DNA from: Leuconostoc carnosum
Lineage (GTDB): Bacteria > Bacillota > Bacilli > Lactobacillales > Lactobacillaceae
DNA length: 59,428 nt
Assembly: GCF_014207505.1 (NCBI RefSeq)
Contig: NZ_JACHGL010000008.1
Span: forward strand, 1-59,428
Reading direction: 5' to 3'
Positions 8,537 to 18,124 of this stretch are shown one piece after another (the first letter of the stretch is position 1; each line of letters begins with the position of its first letter). The position numbers were made by a program, and so were the translations under genes. The notes below the pieces were generated by a model that worked only from the letters and a program-made list of their open reading frames with translations, had not been told where the DNA came from and searched no databases.

Positions 8537-9526
8537 TCACCTCAAAATTTCATTTTCCGTGTAACCATCATTTGCTAGGGTAACCGCATCGTTTAAGGCT
8601 ATTTCCACCATGTTCTTAATGGCTGTATTGGTATAAAAAGCAATATGTGGTGATAAATAGAAATTGTCCAACTCGGTCAACCGTTGAATGTTTTCAGGTA
8701 GGTCGGATAGTGACTGCTTTTGATCCATAAATTCATTTTCGTTTGGTGTTACATCAAACGCCGCACCATATAATTGACCTGACAATAAAGCATTTTCTAA
8801 AGCAGTCATATCAACTACTTCGCCTCGTGACATATTCAACATAATTGTACCAGGTTGAATTTTGTCAAAAAAGTTTTGATCAGCTAACCCACGTGTTTCA
8901 TCATTTAATGGTGTATGAAAACTAATAACATTGGCACGTGATAAAGCATCGTCCAATGTCGTGTACTCAACAAATGCCTCATTTTGTGCATGATACACTG
9001 GATCCACTCCTAATACTTTGGCTCCCAATGCATGCAGCATTTGGGCAAAAGCCGTACCAATACGACCAACACCAATTACTGCAACTGTTAACTGATAAAT
9101 TTCACGCGCTTGACCACCAGCAGCCCAAGTATAATCACCAGTTGCCATGGCTCGGTCAAACTTTTTGCTGTGACGCAATACATTAAAAAGTTGTGTCAAA
9201 GTATATTCAGCAATCGCACGGGGAGAATAAGCCGCAACATTAGACAAACGAATATGGTTTTCAAAAGCAGCTGGTAAATCAAAAACATCATACCCTACTT
9301 GACGCAAGGCAATTTGCTTAATACCGTATTCATTTAATTTTTTGTAAACTATTGCCGGAATCGCTGTGGTTTGTTGACTAGAGACCGCATCAAATTCTTT
9401 TGCTAAATCAACATTATCTTCAGATAATGGGCCAACTTCTCTCACAACTTCATGCCCAGTTTTAGTTGACCAAGCTGTCATAAAAGGTACTTCTTCTTCA
9501 ACGGCATTATACATTAAAATTTTCAT
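8537..9526 (-). CDS. D-2-hydroxyacid dehydrogenase (D-lactate dehydrogenase family)
   Basis: About 329 residues. NAD-binding motif GVGRIGTAFAQ, substrate/catalytic arginine in NMSRGEVVDM, and a catalytic histidine in SPHIAFYT of the D-LDH/VanH type. It reduces 2-oxo acids to D-2-hydroxy acids with NADH, regenerating NAD in heterofermentative metabolism. It differs clearly from the usual main D-lactate dehydrogenase, so it may act on bulkier 2-oxo acids (inference). The ATG at 9526 has AAGGAGC before it; eight upstream codons in frame are not needed. A second family member lies at 50965-51936. Confidence 0.85.
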   Translation of the reverse strand: MKILMYNAVEEEVPFMTAWSTKTGHEVVREVGPLSEDNVDLAKEFDAVSSQQTTAIPAIVYKKLNEYGIKQIALRQVGYDVFDLPAAFENHIRLSNVAAYSPRAIAEYTLTQLFNVLRHSKKFDRAMATGDYTWAAGGQAREIYQLTVAVIGVGRIGTAFAQMLHALGAKVLGVDPVYHAQNEAFVEYTTLDDALSRANVISFHTPLNDETRGLADQNFFDKIQPGTIMLNMSRGEVVDMTALENALLSGQLYGAAFDVTPNENEFMDQKQSLSDLPENIQRLTELDNFYLSPHIAFYTNTAIKNMVEIALNDAVTLANDGYTENEILR

Positions 9527-9586
9527 ATTCAAGCTCCTTTTCATCCACAATATATCTAAAAACGCTCGCCTAAAGTGTACGCCTTC

Positions 9587-10834
9587 TTACTTCACTTTAC
9601 CTAAGAAATACTTTTTCTTACCTCGACGGACTAGTACAAATTGACCATCGTAATGTGTCGAAGGATCAATGTCTGCTGTGACGTCTGTCATCTTATCACC
9701 ATTTACAGTAATTGCGCCATTCATGACATCTTCACGTGCTTGGCGTTTTGATTTTTCCACACCACCAGCCACCAAGAAATCAACAACATTCTTAACTTCA
9801 GCCGCTGTATCAAAACTAGGTACCCCACCAAAGGCATCAGCAATTTGTGCTGCTGATAACTCAGCTACATCCCCATTAAACAACGCCTTTGATAATGCTT
9901 CTGCTTCCTCAACCGCTGCTTGACCATGAACAAATCGTGTCACTTCTTGCGCCAAACGACGTTGTGCTTCACGCGCACCAGGATCGGTTTTAACAGTTTG
10001 TGCTAAGGTATCAATTTCATCTGGTGCCAAAAAAGTAAAGTATTTCAGATATTTCACAACGTCTTCGTCACTTTGATTCAACCAGAATTGATAGAAAGTG
10101 TATGGCGATGTCTTCTCAGGATTTAACCAGATGGCGTTACCTTCTGACTTACCAAATTTTTTACCTGTTGCATCTGTCATCAAAGGAATTGTTAACCCGT
10201 ACGCATTGGCGTCACTACCTTCAAGTGAATGAATTAAATCAACACCTGATGTGATATTTCCCCATTGATCCGAACCACCAATTTGCAATTGCACATTCTC
10301 ACGACGCCATAATTCATGAAAGTCAATTGCTTGCAAAATTTGGTAAGTGAATTCTGTGAAAGAAATACCTGATTCCAAACGTGAAGCAACAACATCTTTT
10401 TTCAACATGACATTGATAGAAAATAACTTACCATAATCACGTAAAAAGTCAGTTAATGTTAATTTACCTAGCCAGTCGTTATTATTAACAATGGTCGTAT
10501 TATCGTCCCCAAATAACTTCGTAACTTGTGTTGTAATACCTTTTTCATTGATTAACAACTGTTCTTGACTCAATAACTGGCGCTCAGTTGTTGGGCGCGG
10601 ATCACCAATAGAACCAGTAGCGCCACCAACAATAATCACTGCTTTACCGCCAGCATTCTGAAAACGTTTAAGTACCATAAAAGGAATTAAATGTCCCAAA
10701 TGTAAAGAATCAGCTGTTGGGTCTGTGCCAACATAAGCCCCGATTTGTCCTGATTGCATGGCTTCTAACAAACCAGCTTCATCAGTCACTTGATTAAGCG
10801 CACCGCGCCATTTTAAATCTTCAATAAAATTCAT
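9587..10834 (-). CDS. tyrS: Tyrosyl-tRNA synthetase
   Basis: Class I synthetase charging tRNA-Tyr, about 415 residues. HIGH-type motif HLGHLIP and KMSKS-type motif KFGKS are present, with tyrosine-pocket residues in YVGTDPTADSLH and GSDQWGN. A C-terminal S4 RNA-binding domain begins near residue 345 (KSKRQAREDVMNGAITVNG). The ATG at 10834 follows AAGGAGATAG; a start six codons upstream is less likely. A tyrosine T-box leader controls the gene. Confidence 0.95.
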   Translation of the reverse strand: MNFIEDLKWRGALNQVTDEAGLLEAMQSGQIGAYVGTDPTADSLHLGHLIPFMVLKRFQNAGGKAVIIVGGATGSIGDPRPTTERQLLSQEQLLINEKGITTQVTKLFGDDNTTIVNNNDWLGKLTLTDFLRDYGKLFSINVMLKKDVVASRLESGISFTEFTYQILQAIDFHELWRRENVQLQIGGSDQWGNITSGVDLIHSLEGSDANAYGLTIPLMTDATGKKFGKSEGNAIWLNPEKTSPYTFYQFWLNQSDEDVVKYLKYFTFLAPDEIDTLAQTVKTDPGAREAQRRLAQEVTRFVHGQAAVEEAEALSKALFNGDVAELSAAQIADAFGGVPSFDTAAEVKNVVDFLVAGGVEKSKRQAREDVMNGAITVNGDKMTDVTADIDPSTHYDGQFVLVRRGKKKYFLGKVK

Positions 10835-10854
10835 ATCTATCTCCTTATTCACGA

Positions 10855-11075
10855 AAAAGCCGTCCTATTTTATTCATCAATAAAATAGGACGGCTTTAAC
10901 CGTGGTACCACCTAAATTGTAAGTCATCGGACTCACCACTTAAATCGCCTTATCGCGGCATACGTCATGTGTTTTTTATGTTGCGTAACTCGATAATATC
11001 CGCGGATTAGTTTACAGCAACCACTAACTCTCTTGATTTCGCGCCTGATATATCTTTATCAACTAATGATGGTTT
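10855..11075 (-). promoter_or_regulatory. T-box riboswitch of tyrS (tyrosine specifier)
   Basis: The leader contains the T-box sequence AGGTGGTACCACGG (minus strand of 10900-10913), followed directly by a strong terminator of about 16 bp (10858-10896). A stem GTTGC/GCAAC upstream encloses a candidate specifier loop in which TAC, a tyrosine codon at 10985-10987, sits just before the 3' stem strand. Uncharged tRNA-Tyr would favour the antiterminator. A TATAAT lies at 11077-11082 without a good -35. Confidence 0.88.
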
Positions 11076-11218
11076 TATTATAGCAGATAAATAGTTTGAG
11101 CGGTAATTTTAAAAAGTATATTTTCGATTGCCTAGCCAAAAAATACCAGTACCAGTCCTTGCACCAGCTCTCTTTTGTTGTTATGATGTCATTAACTTAA
11201 GGAGAATGACGACTAATT

Positions 11219-12010
11219 ATGATAACCACCCATTATATTAAACGCCACGCATGGCTACGCGTAACTAAACATTTTAAAACCGTTTTTTTAATATCACTCA
11301 TCCCTATGATTTTTACAGTATTTGGTGTGACTATAAATCATCAAACAACTATTATTGACACCAGATCCTATCAAAATCATGTCAACATTGAAGGTACCTT
11401 ACCAAATGGTGCCAACTATAATATTTCATCAAACGAATTAGTCCATTTTTTAAATGATAATTGGTTTGTCATCTTAATCATTGGCTTGCTTGTTCTATTT
11501 ATTACTTTATTGATCGGTATCATATTAACAGCTATTAGTGATTTCTTCACTGAAAGTGCAATTAGTGGCTTAATAGATTGGCGCGATGATGATAGATTAC
11601 CTCATGATCCAATTAGAGCCGGTCTTCAGTTGCTGACTGGTGTTGCTTTCCGCATTGTGTTGTTGCGTGCCTTATATATTACACTATGGTCTTTCTTATT
11701 AATTGTCCCAGGTATCATCAAAAGCTTTTCTTATTCTCAAGCCCTGTACCTATACCGTGACGATTTACGTGCTGGTCGCCCAATTAAAAGTGCTAACGCC
11801 TACATCAAATCATCTCAATCATTAATCTACGGTTACAAAGGTCAACTCTTTGTCATGTATATTAGTCTGATTGGCTGGTATATATTAAATTTGATCACTT
11901 TTGGTATCGCTAATTTATTTACTTTACCTTATATTCTTGTCTTACGTTCAGAATTTTATATTGCACTACGCGCTACGGCACCAGAACCAACCAAAACAAC
12001 AATTTTATAG
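11219..12010 (+). CDS. DUF975 family integral membrane protein
   Basis: 263 residues with about five hydrophobic segments. The C-terminal half carries the DUF975 pattern: LLIVPGIIKSFSYSQALYL, YRDDLRAGRPIKSANAYI, then GYKGQLFVMYISLIGWYIL and LFTLPYILVLRSEFY. The family function is unknown. AAGGAG lies about 14 bases before the ATG, a long spacing. It stands alone, opposite to its neighbours, and ends in a strong terminator. Confidence 0.75.
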   Translation: MITTHYIKRHAWLRVTKHFKTVFLISLIPMIFTVFGVTINHQTTIIDTRSYQNHVNIEGTLPNGANYNISSNELVHFLNDNWFVILIIGLLVLFITLLIGIILTAISDFFTESAISGLIDWRDDDRLPHDPIRAGLQLLTGVAFRIVLLRALYITLWSFLLIVPGIIKSFSYSQALYLYRDDLRAGRPIKSANAYIKSSQSLIYGYKGQLFVMYISLIGWYILNLITFGIANLFTLPYILVLRSEFYIALRATAPEPTKTTIL

Positions 12011-12017
12011 GTATTAT

Positions 12018-12067
12018 AAAAAGGCGCAACGTTATTAGTTTAGTTACTAATAACGTTGCGCCTTTTT
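12018..12067. terminator. Terminator after DUF975 gene
   Basis: A stem of about 20 bp (AAAAGGCGCAACGTTATTAG and its complement) with a short loop and flanking A and T runs. It can work in both directions and may also serve the minus-strand immunity gene. Confidence 0.9.
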
Positions 12068-12118
12068 AATATCATTCATCAGCTCGCTATCTAAAAACAC
12101 ACTACCTCAGTTCTCGAT

Positions 12119-12382
12119 TTATCCCGTAGTGGCAATAACTATGTAAAATTTATTGACAGCTGGACTCAATTTTGAACGGTGGTCTAGCTGCGAAACTGCT
12201 AATTCTTTTACCGTCTTTACCAAATGCATCAACGCACTCTCAAAATTCTTACCTGATTCAATCGCATTTTTAAATGACAATAGCGCAATACGTTCTTTCT
12301 CTAATGTCTTAGGATTTAAAATCAGGTCATATGCCTCATTTAACAATAGCTGCTCTTTACCTTGTCTCTTTTTTGAATTCAT
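12119..12382 (-). CDS. Bacteriocin immunity protein, EntA-immunity type
   Basis: 87 residues with the pattern of immunity proteins for pediocin-like (class IIa) bacteriocins: an N-terminal QLLLNEAYDLILNPKTLEKE helix, ALLSFKNAIESGKNF, and a C-terminal KLSPAVNKFYIVIA. These small cytoplasmic four-helix proteins protect against a cognate bacteriocin through the mannose PTS receptor. GAGGGGG precedes the ATG. No YGNGV-type bacteriocin gene or exporter is nearby, so it looks like an orphan immunity gene. The call rests on pattern resemblance without a search. Confidence 0.65.
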   Translation of the reverse strand: MNSKKRQGKEQLLLNEAYDLILNPKTLEKERIALLSFKNAIESGKNFESALMHLVKTVKELAVSQLDHRSKLSPAVNKFYIVIATTG

Positions 12383-12509
12383 TATGATTCCCCCTCAAGT
12401 AACTTTCCTGTCACTCACATTCAAGTGAGTTATCCAGCACTATTGGCATATATTGTACACTTGTTTTATTTTGCCGTAAAGCATACATTGTCACATCTCA
12501 AGCTGAAAA

Positions 12510-12914
12510 CTAAGATGTTTTAGTCTGAAAAATAACGCGTTGACTGAATATATAATTAACTAATACAACGACAATATTATCAATTATTTTCCACACAATT
12601 GGATTTTGTCGTAGTAACTGTACACCAAACCAAATAATAATCATCTCAACTAGTAATGTGATAACGCGAGCTGAAAAAAACAGACTCATTTCTCGAATAA
12701 TGCCACGAAATGATTGTGACGATGATTGAAAAACCCAAATTTTGTTAGTGCTATAAGCAAATAGTATTGATAATAACCAAGAAATCACGACAGCCACTTG
12801 AATATTAACATGCCATTCTAATAACATGTAATAAGAAAGAATATTAATAATGGTGGTCAACACACCAAATATAAGGTATAAACTCACAGTACGGTATTGG
12901 TTTATTCTTTGCAT
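12510..12914 (-). CDS. GtrA family membrane protein
   Basis: 134 residues with four predicted membrane helices and GtrA-type features: YLIFGVLTTIINILSYYML at the start, NKIWVFQS after helix two, and a final NYIFSQRVIF. GtrA-like proteins take part in moving lipid-linked sugars for cell-surface polysaccharides or teichoic acid glycosylation. No glycosyltransferase gene is adjacent. It lies 32 bases downstream of an MFS transporter gene on the same strand and could share its transcript. Confidence 0.8.
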   Translation of the reverse strand: MQRINQYRTVSLYLIFGVLTTIINILSYYMLLEWHVNIQVAVVISWLLSILFAYSTNKIWVFQSSSQSFRGIIREMSLFFSARVITLLVEMIIIWFGVQLLRQNPIVWKIIDNIVVVLVNYIFSQRVIFQTKTS

Positions 12915-12946
12915 ATTGTTCCCCCTATTCTCTACAAAGCCTGGTG

Positions 12947-14155
12947 CTACTTCAAATTTTGTCGGCGTGAGTGGTAAAAATTAAATAGGACAATACCCAA
13001 ATTCAAACCAGCAACGGCTAACAAACTTGACATGATGCTTGGTAGATGGTTCGTAGCAAAAAAGCCAGTTACAATTGGCATCACGAAGAACGCAATACTA
13101 CCAAAAAAGAAATAAAGTCCTGTAAGACGCCCAGAAAATTTAGGATAACGTGTGATTAACTGACTCAATCCTAATTGCAAGGAACCACCCGCAGCAGATA
13201 TACCAAAAATGAAACAACCAATACTAGCACTCCTCATATCATGACTCAACACCACAACACTCAGTCCTAATAGTGTCCCTAAAGCTGTCACTATCAGTAA
13301 GTTCGCTTCTTTAATCCAGCTTCGATTTGTAATTAAAAAGAGCAAGCCGACCCCGACTAATGACCCCACGCTGTAGAAACTCATCAGCAAATGCGCATTA
13401 ACAGTTGAAAATGATTGTACAACATGAAAATAACGAGTAATCCACTGAGTAAAGTGAATCATTAACCACATCGAACTAAAACCATAAATCAAAAACAATA
13501 TTTTTGTTGTATCCCACTGCCAAGTAGCGTCCTTTGTGTTAACCGCCACTTTTTTACTTGGTTTTGCAACATAGAAATTATCAGAACTGATGGTTGCCAT
13601 GAGGATAAGATTCACGAGTAGTATCGCTGTGGCTAACCAATATAACCAACCAAACCACATATCACGATTCATAATGGCTACTAACACAATCGGCAATATA
13701 CCTTCACCCAATGAAATCATTGCTTTAATCAGCACGTTACCACTTGAATTACCGTGGTTAATTTCTAACAATGTTGGATATGCCACAGCATCTAAAGCGG
13801 CATTACCTAATCCAGCTAATGTTGTTATGATAATGGCAAAAAAGACAGTATGTGTTAGTGGTAATATCGTAAAAAACAGCAAGTACAGGACAGCCGCAAC
13901 CATCAATAATTTTTTGCGATTTAAGTGGTCAGATAACTCACCTAAAATTGGATAAGCTATCAATTTTCCAATCCCAATTGCCGAAACAACAGCAGTGGTA
14001 CTAGCAATAGAAGCCTGCCACAATGTACTCAATTGTTGCACAGTTTGTGCCAAAATAATTAACGCAAACCCTTGGACGATGTAATTTAAATAAACTACAA
14101 GCCGCAATCGCAAATTACGGCTACTATTCTGACTATTTTTTATAATTCCAGTCAT
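12947..14155 (-). CDS. MFS transporter
   Basis: 402 residues with about twelve membrane segments and an MFS loop 2-3 motif (GELSDHLNRKKLL). It probably exports or imports a small molecule by proton antiport or symport; the substrate is not visible. The start has AGGAGAGTTTAAG before it. It is upstream of the GtrA-like gene and probably the first gene of that pair. Confidence 0.8.
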   Translation of the reverse strand: MTGIIKNSQNSSRNLRLRLVVYLNYIVQGFALIILAQTVQQLSTLWQASIASTTAVVSAIGIGKLIAYPILGELSDHLNRKKLLMVAAVLYLLFFTILPLTHTVFFAIIITTLAGLGNAALDAVAYPTLLEINHGNSSGNVLIKAMISLGEGILPIVLVAIMNRDMWFGWLYWLATAILLVNLILMATISSDNFYVAKPSKKVAVNTKDATWQWDTTKILFLIYGFSSMWLMIHFTQWITRYFHVVQSFSTVNAHLLMSFYSVGSLVGVGLLFLITNRSWIKEANLLIVTALGTLLGLSVVVLSHDMRSASIGCFIFGISAAGGSLQLGLSQLITRYPKFSGRLTGLYFFFGSIAFFVMPIVTGFFATNHLPSIMSSLLAVAGLNLGIVLFNFYHSRRQNLK

Positions 14156-14286
14156 CTTAAACTCTCCTAAATTAAACTACAATGTGATTAAATAATAGTA
14201 TTAATCTTTAAAAATATATATTTTAGAAATCATTTCATTTTAACACAAATATTATGAAATACCCGACAATTTCTTAAGGATTAATA

Positions 14287-14324
14287 ATAAAAACAGCCTA
14301 CTCATTTAGTAGACTGTTTTTATT
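14287..14324. terminator. Terminator after yhgE/pip gene
   Basis: Hairpin AAAACAG-CCTACT / AGTAGA-CTGTTTTT with a 4-base loop, flanked by A and T runs, directly downstream of the minus-strand YhgE/Pip gene. Confidence 0.8.
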
Positions 14325-14330
14325 ATTTCA

Positions 14331-17081
14331 TTAACTGTGTGCATAATTAATTTTTTTGAGTTTACGTTTTTTCATCATGTAGAAGCTAATGATGATTAAT
14401 GTAAATACCACAAACATTCCCAATAAGACGAGTACATCTGCTGTTGCCGAATGACCAATCATCAACGACTGACGTAATGCACTCACAGAATACGTCATAG
14501 GTAAGTACGGATGGACAACTTCAAAGAAATGATTTGATAGCTCAATCGGATAAGTTCCAGCTGACCCACCTAATTGCACTATCATCAAGAGCATTGTCAA
14601 GAAGGAACCTACTTTTCCAAACCACAAATTAAGAGCCGTAACGATGGTAACAAATGCAAAGGATGTCATAATGATTATGCCAAAAGTCGTAGCATAATTT
14701 ACGGGTTTCAATCCAACAATGACAACTGATACCAAGTACATCAGCGCGCCTTGAAGAAAAGCAAACGGATATACAACTGCCATTTTACTTGCCCACCAAC
14801 TCATAACCTTTTTAGGATACTTAAGTGGTGTCACCAAATCATACATCAAGTTAAACGAGACTGCACCAATGAATAACGATAACGATAATATATAAGGTGC
14901 CATGCCTGTCCCGTTATTCGGTACAGTATCCTTTTCGCTATGTTTTGTGGTAGTGGGATTTGCTAATTGCTCATAAGTCTGTGGTGTTGCCTTAGTTGCA
15001 CTGACCTTACCACCTACTTGTCTGAGCTTATTAGCTAATAAACTATTGCCATCGGCTACTTGAGAAATACCATCTCCTAGTTTCTGAGAGCCTGATGCTA
15101 ATTTATTTGACCCATCAGACAATTGCGTGGCACCCTGAGTTAATTTCTGAGAACCACTCAATAGCTGGTTACTATGGTTCGTCAATTGACCTAACCCAGC
15201 TGTTGCTTGATTGCTACCACTAGCCAACTGTGATATTGCTGAATGCATAACTGGCATGTTTGTATTAAGTGATGATAGACCATTGGTCAGCTTTTGTGAA
15301 CCAGTATTCAGCTGCTTGCCATTAGAAGATAATGCTCTGGTTCCTGTATTGAGTTGTGAACTCCCTGTTGCCAAAGCATTAATACCATTGGTTAACGTTG
15401 GCATATTCGCATTAAGTTGTGTCAAACCATTCGTTAACTGTGTCGCACCATTAACCAGCTGATTTGACTTCTGATCAAGCTGTGAAAGTCCTGTCGTTAA
15501 CTGTGTTGCCCCAGTTGCTAATTTATTCGTGCGATCTCCTGCTTGCTGAACTGAACCAATAAGACTGTTGATACCGCCATAAACTGTTGTCGTTTCTGCA
15601 CCAGTACCGTAGCTGTCAACCAGACGGTTTACTCCATTTTGAACTTGCTTTGAGTTTTCATCAGCTGTTCCTAATGTTTGTAAACGCGTTTGCAAAGTAC
15701 TTAGATTATTTGTAGCCTCTTTAAGTGCGCTGATAACTCCTCCAGTCGGCAATATCGCATTTGATATTGCTGTAGTCTGTTGATCACTGAGATGCTGTTC
15801 TTTGGCTACAGTATTTAACTTTGCTTGCGTCCCAGTCATATATTGGTTAATTGTCGTGATATTGCCCGCCAAACTTGCCATACTAGTGGTGAGCTGATTA
15901 ATTTCACCAGCATGCTGATTATTACTACTGCTATTCACAGCTGCTTTTAGTTGGTCTAATCCTGTCTTAAAACTTGTTAATCCTGCTTGTAACTGCTGGA
16001 TTTTATTTTTTGAACCAGCATCGTTTAATGCACTATTCATCTGTGTCAAACCACTAGAAATTTTTTCACTCGCTTTAAATGCAGTTGTTGTCCCATCTGT
16101 ATATTGAATGACGCCAGTATTTAAATCATTTGAACCATGAGATAATTTCTCAACGCTAGAATTAACTGCTGTACTACCAGTAACTAACTTCTGCGCGCCC
16201 TGATTTAGAGCACTAGCACCAGTATTGACTTTATCAATACCAGTAGTATATTGATTGAGTCCTGATTCAAGATTAGTTGAGCCTGTATACAATTGTGACA
16301 CACCAGTATTAAGACTAGGCATTTTTTCTGACAGTTTGTTTAGCCCTGTTGCAATCTTAGCACTGCCCTTTTGTGCCTGAGACACGCCACTAAAATACTG
16401 GCCCAACCCTTGGGTTAATGTATTAGAACCATCACTAAATTTCAGACTACTGGTAGCTAGAACTTGTAAATTCGTTGCAATTTTATCATTTCCATTTTGT
16501 ATTTTTTGACTACCCGCGGCTAATTGCTGGTTTCCTTTTGCCGCAGTTGAAAATCCACCACCTAACGCCTGCATTTGTTGAAACATAGCTTCAGCATAAT
16601 TTTGAGTTATTTGTTTAGAAATAGTTCGAGCAATACTTTCAGCTCCAGTTTTAGAGAGCTGACCCGCAATAAAACTATGTCCTAAACTAGTACTATAGTG
16701 TAGAGACATTTTTTTCGGATGTTCATCTAACAAAGTTGTGGCATTTTCAGAAAAACTTTTAGGAATGGTTAAAACCATATAATACTTACCGTCTGAAAGT
16801 CCTTTGTTGGCAACTTTTTGACTTGGAAAACTAAATTTCATTGTATTCGAATTTTCTAAATTGTGTTTTAATTGTTCACCAACAGCTAGGGTCTTGCCGT
16901 TATACTTGACTGATTGATCCTCATTAATCACTGCAACAGGTAAATTTTTAATTTCACCATACGGATCCCACATTGATTTTAAAAATCCTAAAGCGTAGAG
17001 TGACGGAACCAACATAACAGCAATTAAAACAATCACCATAAATTTATTCCGCCAAATCTTTTGCCACTCTATTCCAAGCAT
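14331..17081 (-). CDS. YhgE/Pip domain giant membrane protein
   Basis: 916 residues. One N-terminal membrane helix (about 13-33) is followed by a YhgE/Pip N-terminal region (LPVAVINEDQSVKYNG). A very long extracellular section (about 180-700) is built of repeated glycine-spaced units of the form GSxxLxxGxxxLxxG, predicted helical and coiled. About five more helices lie at the C-terminus (730-910), like an ABC-2 type permease. Relatives include the Lactococcus phage infection protein Pip and Bacillus YhgE. In lactic acid bacteria such genes commonly sit beside a TetR regulator, as here. A role in envelope export or as a surface receptor is inference. Confidence 0.85.
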   Translation of the reverse strand: MLGIEWQKIWRNKFMVIVLIAVMLVPSLYALGFLKSMWDPYGEIKNLPVAVINEDQSVKYNGKTLAVGEQLKHNLENSNTMKFSFPSQKVANKGLSDGKYYMVLTIPKSFSENATTLLDEHPKKMSLHYSTSLGHSFIAGQLSKTGAESIARTISKQITQNYAEAMFQQMQALGGGFSTAAKGNQQLAAGSQKIQNGNDKIATNLQVLATSSLKFSDGSNTLTQGLGQYFSGVSQAQKGSAKIATGLNKLSEKMPSLNTGVSQLYTGSTNLESGLNQYTTGIDKVNTGASALNQGAQKLVTGSTAVNSSVEKLSHGSNDLNTGVIQYTDGTTTAFKASEKISSGLTQMNSALNDAGSKNKIQQLQAGLTSFKTGLDQLKAAVNSSSNNQHAGEINQLTTSMASLAGNITTINQYMTGTQAKLNTVAKEQHLSDQQTTAISNAILPTGGVISALKEATNNLSTLQTRLQTLGTADENSKQVQNGVNRLVDSYGTGAETTTVYGGINSLIGSVQQAGDRTNKLATGATQLTTGLSQLDQKSNQLVNGATQLTNGLTQLNANMPTLTNGINALATGSSQLNTGTRALSSNGKQLNTGSQKLTNGLSSLNTNMPVMHSAISQLASGSNQATAGLGQLTNHSNQLLSGSQKLTQGATQLSDGSNKLASGSQKLGDGISQVADGNSLLANKLRQVGGKVSATKATPQTYEQLANPTTTKHSEKDTVPNNGTGMAPYILSLSLFIGAVSFNLMYDLVTPLKYPKKVMSWWASKMAVVYPFAFLQGALMYLVSVVIVGLKPVNYATTFGIIIMTSFAFVTIVTALNLWFGKVGSFLTMLLMIVQLGGSAGTYPIELSNHFFEVVHPYLPMTYSVSALRQSLMIGHSATADVLVLLGMFVVFTLIIISFYMMKKRKLKKINYAHS

Positions 17082-17121
17082 GATTTTATTCCCCTTTTTT
17101 GAACAACGTGTTGATTTATTT

Positions 17122-17135
17122 TAAACTATAGTTTA
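17122..17135. promoter_or_regulatory. Palindromic operator between yhgE and tetR
   Basis: TAAACTATAGTTTA is a perfect 14-bp palindrome in the 126-bp divergent gap. It overlaps a plausible -10 for the minus-strand YhgE/Pip gene. It is the likely binding site for the TetR regulator encoded at 17208. Confidence 0.65.
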
Positions 17136-17207
17136 TATTAGTCATTAAAAGGCACAAAATCAATATACAATTTTTTGAAAAATGTCTAATAATTATCGGA
17201 GTATCTC

Positions 17208-17822
17208 ATGAACAGACAAAGGAAAAACGAAATTACACAACAGCGAATTATATCAGCGTTAATTGTTTTAATTAACGAGAAAGGATTTACTAACCTCACC
17301 GTTTCAGACATTGCGCGTGTTGCTGAACTCAGTCGTGGCACATTTTATGTTTACTATTTAGATAAATATGACTTATTAGAAAAAGTTGAACAAAATCTGA
17401 TCAGCAACTTAACAAGGTTAATGCAAACAAATATTGACTGCACAATTTCTTGGTTAGATCACTCAGAAACAAAAAAAACTACCGAAAACTTAACCGACTC
17501 ACCTTACCGTAGTTTTATTCAATCTTTTGATTATCTTGATCAAAATCGTACCATCATCAAATCTTTATTATCACAAAATGGTGATTCACAATTTCTTTAC
17601 CAACTGAAAACTCTGATTGATAAACAAATCAAGGAGCATTATCAATTAATTTTTAAAGATGAGAAAAATGTTATACCAATTGATTACAAGCATGATCTAT
17701 TAATCACTAGCTTGATGAGCATTATTGGTCATTGGCTCCAAAAAGAATCACCTGAGTCACCTACTGAAATTGCTGAAATTTTAATTAATAGTCGTCTACT
17801 TGCTTCGTATCAACTAAAGTGA
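17208..17822 (+). CDS. TetR family transcriptional regulator
   Basis: 204 residues. The N-terminal TetR helix-turn-helix is clear: IISALIVLINEKGFTNLTV, then SDIARVAELSRGTFYVYYLDKYDLLE. The C-terminal ligand domain resembles those of regulators paired with YhgE/Pip proteins. It is divergent from the YhgE/Pip gene with a palindrome between them, so local repression and autoregulation are likely. CGGAG lies before the ATG. Confidence 0.88.
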   Translation: MNRQRKNEITQQRIISALIVLINEKGFTNLTVSDIARVAELSRGTFYVYYLDKYDLLEKVEQNLISNLTRLMQTNIDCTISWLDHSETKKTTENLTDSPYRSFIQSFDYLDQNRTIIKSLLSQNGDSQFLYQLKTLIDKQIKEHYQLIFKDEKNVIPIDYKHDLLITSLMSIIGHWLQKESPESPTEIAEILINSRLLASYQLK

Positions 17823-17828
17823 AAGATG

Positions 17829-17865
17829 TCATGAACAAAACGTATGATATACGTTTTGTTCATGA
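17829..17865 (+). terminator. Terminator of tetR gene
   Basis: A 16-bp perfect stem (CATGAACAAAACGTAT and its complement) with a 3-base loop, followed by a pyrimidine-rich tail. Confidence 0.75.
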
Positions 17866-18096
17866 TGTCTTTCTTTTACTCTCTTATTACTGACTACAAT
17901 TAAAAATTTAAATAAAAAAACCTATCCCGAAAGATAGTGAATCAAGCGCTAATCAAAACATCGCTCACTATTTTTTAGAATAGGGTTCCCCAGCGTATCT
18001 TTTTGCTACAATTTGATATGCTCCCAATTAAATTGTAGCAAAATAACCCAGCAAAAATTTCAATTAATTACTGCTAATTTAGCCCAATATATATTA

Positions 18097-18124
18097 TTGA
18101 TTTTTATAGTTTTTGTGATATAAT
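18097..18124 (+). promoter_or_regulatory. Promoter upstream of XRE-TetR regulator
   Basis: TTGATT and TATAAT separated by 16 bases. A second TATAAT lies about 20 bases before the start codon at 18259 without a matching -35, so there may be two start sites. Confidence 0.5.

Noticed and set aside
12383-12509. Class IIa bacteriocin gene next to the immunity gene
   Set aside because: No frame with a YGNGV motif or double-glycine leader was found in this gap or adjacent gaps.
14900-16560. Repeats resembling a CRISPR or satellite array
   Set aside because: They are imperfect glycine-spaced coding repeats of the YhgE/Pip protein with an open frame throughout.
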